A stretch of DNA of 5,351 bases, taken from assembly GCA_002869305.1 (NCBI GenBank), contig PKTC01000112.1:3468-8818 (forward strand), written 5' to 3'. This DNA comes from Marinilabiliales bacterium (GTDB taxonomy: Bacteria > Bacteroidota > Bacteroidia > Bacteroidales > UBA12077). Made by a program: the position numbers and the translations under genes. Numbering within the stretch: the stretch's first letter is position 1; each line of letters starts with the position of its first letter. The notes beneath the pieces are model-generated. The model ran no database searches and was not told the DNA's origin. It was given only the letters and a program-made list of their open reading frames with translations. This document shows positions 1 to 5,351 of the stretch, in pieces.

Positions 1-618
1 GATCAAGGGAAAGTGGTTGATGAAACTGGTGTTAATGCCAGCAGGAATTTACTTCAAACCACCACTTTATTAGATGGAATTGAAGAGCTAAAATTCGATT
101 GTGCAATGGGAGGTGGTAGAAGAGACGAAGAAAAGGCAAGAGCAAAAGAAAGATTTTTCTCTCATCGTGATGAATTTGGTCAATGGGATCCTAAAAATCA
201 GCGACCTGAACTTTGGAATATATTTAATGGTAAAAAACATATGGGTGAGCACTTTCGTGTTTTCCCTATTAGTAACTGGACAGAGATGGATGTTTGGCAA
301 TATATTCTGTTAGAAAATATTCCAATTCCTAGTTTATACTTTTCGCATGAAAGAGAAGTGATTGAAAGAGATGGTACCATTTTAGCTGCTGGTGAATATG
401 TAACTTTAAAAGAAGATGAGATACCTCAAAAAAGAATAGTTCGTTTTAGAACGATTGGTGATATGACCTGTACCGGTGCGGTTGTATCTCAGGCTAGTAC
501 TTTGGAAGAAATTATTGAGGAAGTTGCAGCTACAAGAACCACAGAACGTGGCGGAAGACATGACGATAAAAGGTCAGAAGCTGCAATGGAGGACAGAAAG
601 AAAGAAGGGTATTTTTAA
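1..618 (+). CDS. cysD: Sulfate adenylyltransferase subunit 2 (CysD), 5' end outside the window
   Basis: CysD is the catalytic small subunit of ATP sulfurylase. It makes adenosine 5'-phosphosulfate (APS) and pyrophosphate from ATP and sulfate in the cytoplasm, driven by GTP hydrolysis on CysN. The frame is open from base 1, so 205 C-terminal residues are present. The family is about 300 residues, so roughly the first 95, including the SGGKDS PP-loop, lie upstream. Visible family signatures are GGGRRDEEKARAKER (residues 38-52 of the fragment), the RFRTIGDMTCTGAV block, and the conserved C-terminus with TERGGRHDD and SEAAMEDRKKEGYF. The GTG at position 13 is internal to the gene and is not the start. 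No frameshift or lost motif is seen. cysN follows after 27 bases in the same direction, the usual cysDN operon; the promoter is outside the window. Identification is firm. Confidence 0.97.
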   Translation, partial: DQGKVVDETGVNASRNLLQTTTLLDGIEELKFDCAMGGGRRDEEKARAKERFFSHRDEFGQWDPKNQRPELWNIFNGKKHMGEHFRVFPISNWTEMDVWQYILLENIPIPSLYFSHEREVIERDGTILAAGEYVTLKEDEIPQKRIVRFRTIGDMTCTGAVVSQASTLEEIIEEVAATRTTERGGRHDDKRSEAAMEDRKKEGYF

Positions 619-645
619 ACAGAATCTTATTAGAAACAAAATATT

Positions 646-1920
646 ATGTCAGAAGATATTAGCAAGGGATATTTAGATATGGAACTTTTACGATTTACTA
701 CTGCTGGTAGTGTTGATGATGGTAAAAGTACACTTATTGGAAGATTATTATATGATAGTAAAGCTATTTTCGAAGATCAAATGGAATCCATCGAAAAGGC
801 TAGTCAGAAAACAGGAGATGGAGAGGTAAATCTTGCCTTATTAACAGATGGTTTGCGTGCAGAAAGAGAACAAGGTATTACCATTGATGTTGCTTATCGT
901 TATTTTGCAACACCAAAAAGGAAATTTATTATTGCCGATACTCCTGGTCACGTGCAATATACCAGAAACATGGTAACGGGTGCATCAACCGCGAACGTTG
1001 CACTAATATTAATTGATGCCCGAAACGGTGTAATTGAGCAAACCTTGCGTCATGCCTTTATAGCCTCTTTACTTCAGATAAAGCACCTGGTACTTTGTGT
1101 TAATAAAATGGATTTGGTAGATTTCAAAGAAGAGAGGTTTGAAAGTATTAAAGATGATTTTGATAAAATTGCAACTAAGTTAGATGTTCATGATATCAGA
1201 TTTGTACCTATAAGTGCAAAACTTGGAGACAATGTGGTTGACAGATCTAAGAACATGGATTGGTATGACGGTCCAACTTTATTATATTTATTAGAGAACA
1301 TACATATTGCAAGTGATATAAACCATAATGACACAAGATTTCCTGTTCAACATGTAATTCGTCCAATGAAAGATGAATATCATGATTACAGAGGATATGC
1401 AGGTAGAATTGAAGGCGGTGTATTTCGTAAAGGAGATAAGGTTAAAATATTACCATCTGGCTTAACAACTAAAATTAAATCAATAGATGTTTTTCAGGGA
1501 GAACTAGAAGAAGCATTTGCTCCGCAGTCTGTAGCTTTATCGCTGGAGGATGATATTGATATAAGTCGTGGTGATTTAATTATAAAAGATAATGGCTTGC
1601 CAAAATCTAGTCAGGATATTGAAATGATGATATGTTGGTTTCATGAGAAACCTATGGTATTGGGTGGAAAATATTCAATAAAACACACAACCAATGACTT
1701 AAGGTGTGTAATACGTGACGTTAAATATAAAATTGATGTAAACACACTGGAGCATAAAGAAGGAGACAAGACAATAGGAATAAATGATATTGCTAAAATT
1801 GCTATTAAAACTACTAAGCCTTTACATTTTGATTCTTATAGAAAGAACCGAATGATGGGAAGTGTAATCTTAATTGATGAAGCAACCAATAATACAGTTG
1901 CCGCCGGTATGATTATTTAA
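646..1920 (+). CDS. cysN: Sulfate adenylyltransferase subunit 1 (CysN), GTPase subunit
   Basis: CysN is the regulatory GTPase subunit of ATP sulfurylase. It couples GTP hydrolysis to APS formation by CysD. The 424-residue protein shows all the translation-factor GTPase motifs: P-loop GSVDDGKS (21-28), switch I region EREQGITID (73-81), DTPGH (98-102), NKMD (153-156) and SAK (190-192). EF-Tu-like beta-barrel domains II and III follow, from about 230 to 424. It ends there, with no APS-kinase (CysC) domain as found in NodQ/CysNC fusions, so PAPS synthesis would need a separate cysC. The ATG at 646 puts the start about 20 residues before the P-loop, as usual. The 27-base gap after cysD (ATTAGAAACAAAATATT before the ATG) has no Shine-Dalgarno, normal for Bacteroidota. 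A strong terminator just downstream makes it the last gene of the operon. Confidence 0.97.
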   Translation: MSEDISKGYLDMELLRFTTAGSVDDGKSTLIGRLLYDSKAIFEDQMESIEKASQKTGDGEVNLALLTDGLRAEREQGITIDVAYRYFATPKRKFIIADTPGHVQYTRNMVTGASTANVALILIDARNGVIEQTLRHAFIASLLQIKHLVLCVNKMDLVDFKEERFESIKDDFDKIATKLDVHDIRFVPISAKLGDNVVDRSKNMDWYDGPTLLYLLENIHIASDINHNDTRFPVQHVIRPMKDEYHDYRGYAGRIEGGVFRKGDKVKILPSGLTTKIKSIDVFQGELEEAFAPQSVALSLEDDIDISRGDLIIKDNGLPKSSQDIEMMICWFHEKPMVLGGKYSIKHTTNDLRCVIRDVKYKIDVNTLEHKEGDKTIGINDIAKIAIKTTKPLHFDSYRKNRMMGSVILIDEATNNTVAAGMII

Positions 1921-1942
1921 TCTAAATTAACATATAAAATGC

Positions 1943-1970
1943 GAGCTCTTATTCAAGAGCTCTTTTTTTT
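1943..1970 (+). terminator. Rho-independent terminator of the cysDN operon
   Basis: A perfect 8-base-pair inverted repeat, GAGCTCTT (1943-1950) and AAGAGCTC (1955-1962), encloses the loop ATTC. Eight T residues follow directly (1963-1970). The hairpin begins 22 bases after the cysN stop, a textbook intrinsic terminator for plus-strand transcripts. It also lies inside the 3' end of the convergent NUDIX gene, whose stop codon is at 1949-1951. Read on the minus strand the hairpin is followed by GCATTTTATATG, which is a poor U-tract, so any termination of the opposing operon here would be weaker. Confidence 0.93.
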
Positions 1971-2389
1971 GATAAAAACAATTCAATTATTTCTTGGTGA
2001 TCGAAGGCAAGTTTAGGAAGTTTACTTACTGGAAACCAATTAAGATCTTTTGCATCATCACCAGCCATAATAGCTTGATTAAATGTCTTTAATTCACCAG
2101 AATAGACTATCGAAATAGTTCTACCTCTGGGATCTCTGCCTAGTTTCCCAAATGTTTGAAACTGTTTAAGATTTATTTCATTGATGGAGGTTTCTTCTTT
2201 TAGTTCTCTGTAAGCAGCAACCTCAATTTCCTCATCTATATCTACAAAACCTCCTGGCAATGCCCACTGATCTTTAAAAGGCTCTTGTTTTCGTTGTATG
2301 AGTAAAATTTTTAGGTTTGTTTTGTTTCTTTGAATAACTATTATATCAACAGTTACTGCAGGACGCGGATATGCATAAGTAAAAATCAT
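1949..2389 (-). CDS. NUDIX hydrolase, ADP-ribose pyrophosphatase type
   Basis: This 146-residue protein is a single NUDIX domain, the family that cleaves nucleoside diphosphates linked to another moiety. The NUDIX box is at residues 47-69: G47, E53, then RELKEETSI (61-69). It fits GX5EX7REUXEEXGU except that the usual Gly near the end is Ser68; the metal-binding glutamates E62, E65 and E66 are intact. The opening YPRPAVTVDIIVI and the GRDPRGRTISIVY block (84-96) are typical of the COG1051 / NrtR-like ADP-ribose pyrophosphatase branch. There is no C-terminal winged helix, so it should be an enzyme and not an NrtR repressor. The substrate cannot be read from sequence. It is the last gene of the minus-strand operon, and its ATG overlaps the stop of the upstream microprotein gene (ATGA), suggesting coupled translation. 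Its last codons lie in the cysN terminator. Confidence 0.92.
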   Translation of the reverse strand: MIFTYAYPRPAVTVDIIVIQRNKTNLKILLIQRKQEPFKDQWALPGGFVDIDEEIEVAAYRELKEETSINEINLKQFQTFGKLGRDPRGRTISIVYSGELKTFNQAIMAGDDAKDLNWFPVSKLPKLAFDHQEIIELFLSKKRALE

Positions 2390-2511
2390 GCCTTGATGTT
2401 ATTGTTATGATCAGAATCCTTTTCTTGATTTTTCTGTTGTGTTCTTTTGTTTATTATGTATAAAATAAAAACCACTGATAAAACAAATACTAAAATATAA
2501 AATTTGCCCAT
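2386..2511 (-). CDS. 41-residue single-pass membrane microprotein, function unknown
   Basis: This small gene fills the space between the peptidase and the NUDIX gene. It starts at ATG 2511-2509, 8 bases after the peptidase stop, and ends at TGA 2388-2386, sharing ATGA with the NUDIX start. The product begins MGKFYILVFVLSVVFILYII: one strongly hydrophobic helix at about residues 4-20. NKR and a very polar K/Q/N/D-rich tail ending NNNIKA follow. The positive-inside rule favours the tail in the cytoplasm, but the short N-terminus also carries a lysine, so topology is uncertain. No lipobox or catalytic motif is present. AAGGA lies only one base before the ATG, closer than a working Shine-Dalgarno normally sits. 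The exact fit between its neighbours, with an 8-base gap on one side and a 4-base overlap on the other, is the main reason to call it real. I do not recognise the family. Confidence 0.72.
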   Translation of the reverse strand: MGKFYILVFVLSVVFILYIINKRTQQKNQEKDSDHNNNIKA

Positions 2512-2519
2512 TTCCTTAA

Positions 2520-3296
2520 TTAGTTTAAAACTCTTTTAATAACGCGTAATTTATGTGTATATTTTTTTAAATCAACATTGTTTATTCCTTGTTGATCAAT
2601 CTTATCAATTCGCACTTTCCCAGAAGCATGGATTATTTCATTATTATTTAAGATAATACCAACGTGAATAATATTACCTTCTTCATCATCAAAAAAAGCT
2701 AAATCGCCCGGTATAGCATCAGAAATAAAATTAATGTTTTCCCCTGAGTTAACTTGTTGATTCGCATCACGCGGGAGCTGCTTTCCAAATATCTTAGTAA
2801 TTACTTGAGTAAAGCCTGAACAGTCAATTCCAAAGGGATTTTTACCTCCCCAAAGATAGGGAGCATTGAGAAATTGTTTACAAACATGATCCAGATCGAT
2901 ATCAGAATTATACTCTTCGATTAATTCATAATGATTACTCAGGATATTAAAATTATGGGTAGCTCGATTGAAATTAGGTAGTGTTGAGCCAGCTGGTATA
3001 ATAATTACTTCATCCTTTAAGTTTTTAATCTTCGTAAATAGCTTATTTGTCACTAAAAATGAACTCTTAAGAATATCAGAATAGTTTTCTTCTGATAAAA
3101 AAATAATTTCTTTATTATCTACCCAGCCTGAATAGGCATCGAAAGTATTTTTTATGAATGTCCATTTAATGGTTTCTTCCAATACCTGAAAAGTCTCTCC
3201 AAACAACAATTGACTTGTCATTTCACTGCGTTCATTAGGTTCTCTGCGAAGAGGTATTATGCTGGAAACACAAATCCCATATTTATTCATAAGCAT
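2520..3296 (-). CDS. SH3-domain NlpC/P60 (C40) peptidase, cytoplasmic, YkfC-like
   Basis: This is a probable gamma-D-glutamyl-L-diamino acid endopeptidase acting on murein peptides. The 258-residue protein has N-terminal SH3b-like sequence (about 5-130, including GICVSSIIPLRREP and a W45...SGWV segment). A C-terminal NlpC/P60 domain (about 135-258) follows. The catalytic residues are visible: Cys159 in YLWGGKNPFGIDCSGF, His211 in HVGI, and third polar residue His223 in IIHASGKV; LPRDANQQ (174-181) and GDLAFF (197-202) are also family hallmarks. No signal peptide, lipobox or membrane helix is present. This fits the cytoplasmic recycling enzymes of the YkfC type and not a secreted wall hydrolase. 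An in-frame TAA lies directly upstream of ATG 3296, so that ATG or the one two codons later is the start. It is the first gene of the minus-strand operon. Fold assignment is firm; the exact substrate is inferred from the family. Confidence 0.92.
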   Translation of the reverse strand: MLMNKYGICVSSIIPLRREPNERSEMTSQLLFGETFQVLEETIKWTFIKNTFDAYSGWVDNKEIIFLSEENYSDILKSSFLVTNKLFTKIKNLKDEVIIIPAGSTLPNFNRATHNFNILSNHYELIEEYNSDIDLDHVCKQFLNAPYLWGGKNPFGIDCSGFTQVITKIFGKQLPRDANQQVNSGENINFISDAIPGDLAFFDDEEGNIIHVGIILNNNEIIHASGKVRIDKIDQQGINNVDLKKYTHKLRVIKRVLN

Positions 3297-3337
3297 TTAA
3301 TTTATGCTTAAAAATACAAATTACTTATGTAAGATTT

Positions 3338-3366
3338 AAAAATTACTCTAAAATAAAATTGAACAA
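3338..3366 (-). promoter_or_regulatory. Candidate Bacteroidota-type promoter for the peptidase-microprotein-NUDIX operon
   Basis: On the minus strand, TTG (3366-3364) is followed after 18 bases by TAATTTTT (3345-3338). This matches the Bacteroidota primary-sigma pattern TTG-N17-23-TAnnTTTG, with only the final G replaced by T. Transcription would begin near 3330, leaving a leader of about 35 bases before ATG 3296. The region is very AT-rich, so chance matches are likely and the call is tentative. Confidence 0.4.
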
Positions 3367-3368
3367 TT
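3357..3368. repeat. Short inverted repeat AATTG-AA-CAATT in the divergent intergenic region
   Basis: Two 5-base arms separated by 2 bases form a 12-base near-palindrome. It overlaps the candidate -33 TTG of the minus-strand promoter and lies about 50 bases upstream of the plus-strand -7 candidate. That position would suit an operator, but a repeat this short in AT-rich DNA may be coincidence. Confidence 0.2.
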
Positions 3369-3417
3369 AAGCACTTTTCTTCATTATAGTACAGATCATT
3401 ATGTAAGCGAAAATTTA

Positions 3418-3425
3418 TACATTTG
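3418..3425 (+). promoter_or_regulatory. Candidate -7 element for the PgpH-like gene
   Basis: TACATTTG is an exact match to the Bacteroidota -7 consensus TAnnTTTG. It sits 23 bases before the ATG at 3449, giving a short leader. No TTG is present 17-23 bases upstream, so the -33 half is missing or degenerate (TTA at 3399-3401 is the nearest, at 16 bases). The leader AATAAATAAAGAA before the ATG is A-rich without a true Shine-Dalgarno. Confidence 0.45.
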
Positions 3426-3448
3426 TATTTAGATCAATAAATAAAGAA

Positions 3449-5351
3449 ATGAAAAGGTTTCTAGATTATATAAAGAAAAACTATAAATACATTTTTAGAG
3501 CTGTATTATTTATCCTTACGGTTGCTTTAATTGTTTATGTTTATCCAAGAGAGGGTAAATTCCGTTATGAGTTCCAGAAGGGTAGGCCATGGTTGCATGA
3601 GGATCTTTTTGCTCCAGTTGATTTTCCAATATACAAAAGTGATAAACAATTATCAGAAGAAAGAGATAGCACCCTAAATTATTTTAACCCATATTTTAAG
3701 TTTGACAGTACTGTTTTAATTGCCCAAAAGGAAAAATTCATCAAATATTATGATGGGAAACAAGAAGAATTTATAAAAAAGCAAGAGCAATCAAATAATG
3801 GGTATAGTAATTATCGAAAACAAACCTTTCTAAATGGGTCTGGAAAGTTTAAGGAAAATGCGATTACAATAATAGAAGAAATTTACAAAAATGGAATTAC
3901 CGAGATAAACGAGGTAACAGAAACATTAAATGAAGTTGACGAAATAATTTTATTAAAAGGAAATATCGCAGAAGATTACATTTATGGTAAAACCTATACG
4001 CAGAAAAAGGCATACGAATACATTACTAACTCTGTAAATGATTATTTGGAATCAAAAAAGCTTAGTAATAGTTCTGAAGAGTTTTACAGGAATATTAATT
4101 TGTATGAATTTATTGTTCCCAATGTTTTTTATGATCAAAATACATCCGAAAAAGTAAGAAATGAATTGATAGGTAATATTTCGTTAACAAAAGGAATGGT
4201 TCAAGCTGGTGAAAAAATAATCTCACAAGGAGAAATTATAGACACTAGGTTATATCGAATTCTCGAATCCTTAAAACATGAAACCGAAACTAGAATTGGT
4301 GAAGGATATTACTCGGAGATAATTCTTCTCGGACAAGTGATTTTCGTTTTTGCATGCATATTGATGCTCTTTTTGTTTTTATTGAATTTCAGGATTGAAA
4401 TTATCAAGCATAGCTTAAAAACTGCATTCATTTTGATGCTGGTGCTAATAATGGTTATCATATCAAGGTTTACAATTAAATTCCTATATATTATTCCATT
4501 TGCTTTAGTTCCAATTATCATTAAAACATTCTATGATTCCCGTTTAGCTTTATTTATACATTTTATTACTTTACTTTTAGTTGGTTTTATTGCCCCTAAT
4601 CCATTTGAGTTTGTGTTTCTGAATTTTGTTGCAGGAATTGTTGCAATTTTTAGTTTAACCAACCTTTACAGGAGAAGTAAATTGTTTTTATCTAGTGGTT
4701 TAGTGATCGTTACTTATAGTTTTGCATATTTTGGGCTGGCAATAACGCAAGAAGGCAGTTTTTCAGGAATCGAGTATAGAAACTTTCTTTATTTTGCTTT
4801 TAATGGTAGTCTAGTACTATTAGCATATCCTCTGATTTATATTTTCGAAAAGATATTTGGATTTTTATCTGATCTCACTTTAATGGAGCTTTCAGATACG
4901 AATCAAAAATTGTTGCGATTGTTGGCTGAAAAGGCTCCAGGAACTTTTCAACATTCTATGCAGGTCGCTAACCTTGCAGAAGAAGGAATATATAAGATTG
5001 GAGGGAATCCCTTATTAGTTAGAACAGGAGCTTTATATCATGATATAGGTAAAATGATTAATCCTATATATTTTATCGAAAATCAAACCACTCAGGTAAA
5101 TCCACACGATGAGTTGAGCCACGATGAAAGTGCCGAAATTATTATTGATCATGTTATAAAAGGAGTAGAGTTAGCAAAAAAACATCGCTTACCAGAAATC
5201 ATTATCGATTTCATAAGAACCCATCATGGTGATCGTAAAGTAGAATATTTTTATCGTATGGCTTTAAAAGACGAAGGTGAAGATGAAGTGGATGCCAGAC
5301 AATATACTTATCCTGGGCCTATCCCATTTAGCAAAGAAACGGCCGTTTTAA
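3449..5351 (+). CDS. 7TMR-HD membrane phosphohydrolase, PgpH-like c-di-AMP phosphodiesterase, 3' end outside the window
   Basis: This membrane HD-domain protein is of the PgpH family, which hydrolyses cyclic-di-AMP to pApA. The frame is open from ATG 3449 to the window edge: 634 codons, no stop. Family members run about 680-720 residues, so a short C-terminal piece is missing. The order is as follows: N-terminal helix (about 13-32); outer 7TMR-HDED domain (about 33-290), opening with WLHEDLFAPVDFPIYKS; seven hydrophobic helices near 291-313, 322-339, 344-359, 365-382, 386-403, 411-432 and 446-467; and a cytoplasmic HD domain from about 480. Metal-ligand candidates are H502 (GTFQHSMQVANLAE), H531-D532 (YHDIGKM), H568 (IIDHVIKG) and H592-H593 (RTHHGD). 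The final ligand Asp, expected in an ADSVEA-like motif, should fall just past the edge. ENQ after the HD motif and YPGPIPFSKE near the end are family hallmarks. It is transcribed divergently from the peptidase operon. The c-di-AMP substrate is inferred from homology. Confidence 0.93.
   Translation, partial: MKRFLDYIKKNYKYIFRAVLFILTVALIVYVYPREGKFRYEFQKGRPWLHEDLFAPVDFPIYKSDKQLSEERDSTLNYFNPYFKFDSTVLIAQKEKFIKYYDGKQEEFIKKQEQSNNGYSNYRKQTFLNGSGKFKENAITIIEEIYKNGITEINEVTETLNEVDEIILLKGNIAEDYIYGKTYTQKKAYEYITNSVNDYLESKKLSNSSEEFYRNINLYEFIVPNVFYDQNTSEKVRNELIGNISLTKGMVQAGEKIISQGEIIDTRLYRILESLKHETETRIGEGYYSEIILLGQVIFVFACILMLFLFLLNFRIEIIKHSLKTAFILMLVLIMVIISRFTIKFLYIIPFALVPIIIKTFYDSRLALFIHFITLLLVGFIAPNPFEFVFLNFVAGIVAIFSLTNLYRRSKLFLSSGLVIVTYSFAYFGLAITQEGSFSGIEYRNFLYFAFNGSLVLLAYPLIYIFEKIFGFLSDLTLMELSDTNQKLLRLLAEKAPGTFQHSMQVANLAEEGIYKIGGNPLLVRTGALYHDIGKMINPIYFIENQTTQVNPHDELSHDESAEIIIDHVIKGVELAKKHRLPEIIIDFIRTHHGDRKVEYFYRMALKDEGEDEVDARQYTYPGPIPFSKETAVL

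Noticed and set aside
88..380. Two minus-strand frames (88-300 and 198-380) and a plus-strand frame (101-313) inside cysD
   Set aside because: They lie wholly within strongly conserved CysD coding sequence and show no protein-family features.
619..645. Attenuator or hidden regulatory element between cysD and cysN
   Set aside because: The 27-base AT-rich gap has no hairpin or promoter-like motif; it is simply an intra-operon spacer.
476..676. Plus-strand 66-codon frame spanning the cysD-cysN junction
   Set aside because: It is out of frame with both genes, overlaps conserved CysD C-terminal codons and has low-complexity K/R/L composition; it is a shadow.
646..1920. Possible CysN-CysC fusion or NodQ-type sulfation gene
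   Set aside because: The protein stops after the EF-Tu-like domains at 424 residues and a terminator follows; there is no APS-kinase P-loop.
1949..2389. NrtR-type NAD-metabolism repressor
   Set aside because: The NUDIX core resembles that branch, but the C-terminal winged-helix domain is missing; the protein ends right after the NUDIX fold.
4309..4521. Minus-strand 70-codon frame
   Set aside because: It is antisense to transmembrane helices 2-4 of the PgpH-like gene, whose frame is uninterrupted and clearly homologous to a known family.
1..5351. Mobile element, CRISPR array, tRNA/rRNA, riboswitch or defence island
   Set aside because: No spaced direct repeats, transposase or integrase motifs, cloverleaf-like stretches or large untranslated leaders are visible; nearly all sequence is covered by conserved housekeeping genes.

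Overview
The window reads as ordinary chromosome from a low-GC member of the Bacteroidota (Bacteroidetes), by eye roughly one third G+C. That placement rests on three things: the protein styles (standalone CysN, and a 7TM-HD protein with the WLHEDLFAP / DFPIYKS type of outer domain), A-rich leaders that mostly lack a well-placed Shine-Dalgarno, and candidate promoters of the Bacteroidota TTG...TAnnTTTG type. It is inference from style; no rRNA or marker gene is present to confirm it.

Layout. Positions 1-1920 (+) hold the end of a sulfate-activation operon: the last two thirds of cysD, then a complete cysN. Together these encode the two subunits of ATP sulfurylase. A clean rho-independent terminator (1943-1970) follows cysN, so it is the last gene of its operon. 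Facing it on the minus strand is a compact three-gene operon, read from 3296 down to 1949. It encodes a cytoplasmic SH3 + NlpC/P60 (C40) peptidase, a 41-residue single-pass membrane microprotein at 2386-2511, and a NUDIX hydrolase of the ADP-ribose-pyrophosphatase type. The microprotein stop and the NUDIX start share ATGA. The hairpin of the cysN terminator lies inside the last codons of the NUDIX gene, so the two convergent operons overlap at their 3' ends.

Positions 3297-3448 are a 152-base divergent intergenic region with one promoter candidate in each direction. From 3449 to the right edge runs one long uninterrupted plus-strand frame (634 codons, stop outside the window). It encodes a membrane HD-domain phosphohydrolase of the 7TMR-HD / PgpH family, the cyclic-di-AMP phosphodiesterases.

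Functionally there are three units: assimilation or activation of sulfate (CysDN), cytoplasmic turnover of cell-wall peptides and nucleotides (NlpC/P60 + NUDIX), and cyclic-di-AMP signalling (PgpH-like). Any link between the last two through wall and turgor homeostasis is speculation from adjacency. I see no mobile element, CRISPR array, RNA gene or defence system. The least explained item is the translationally coupled membrane microprotein.
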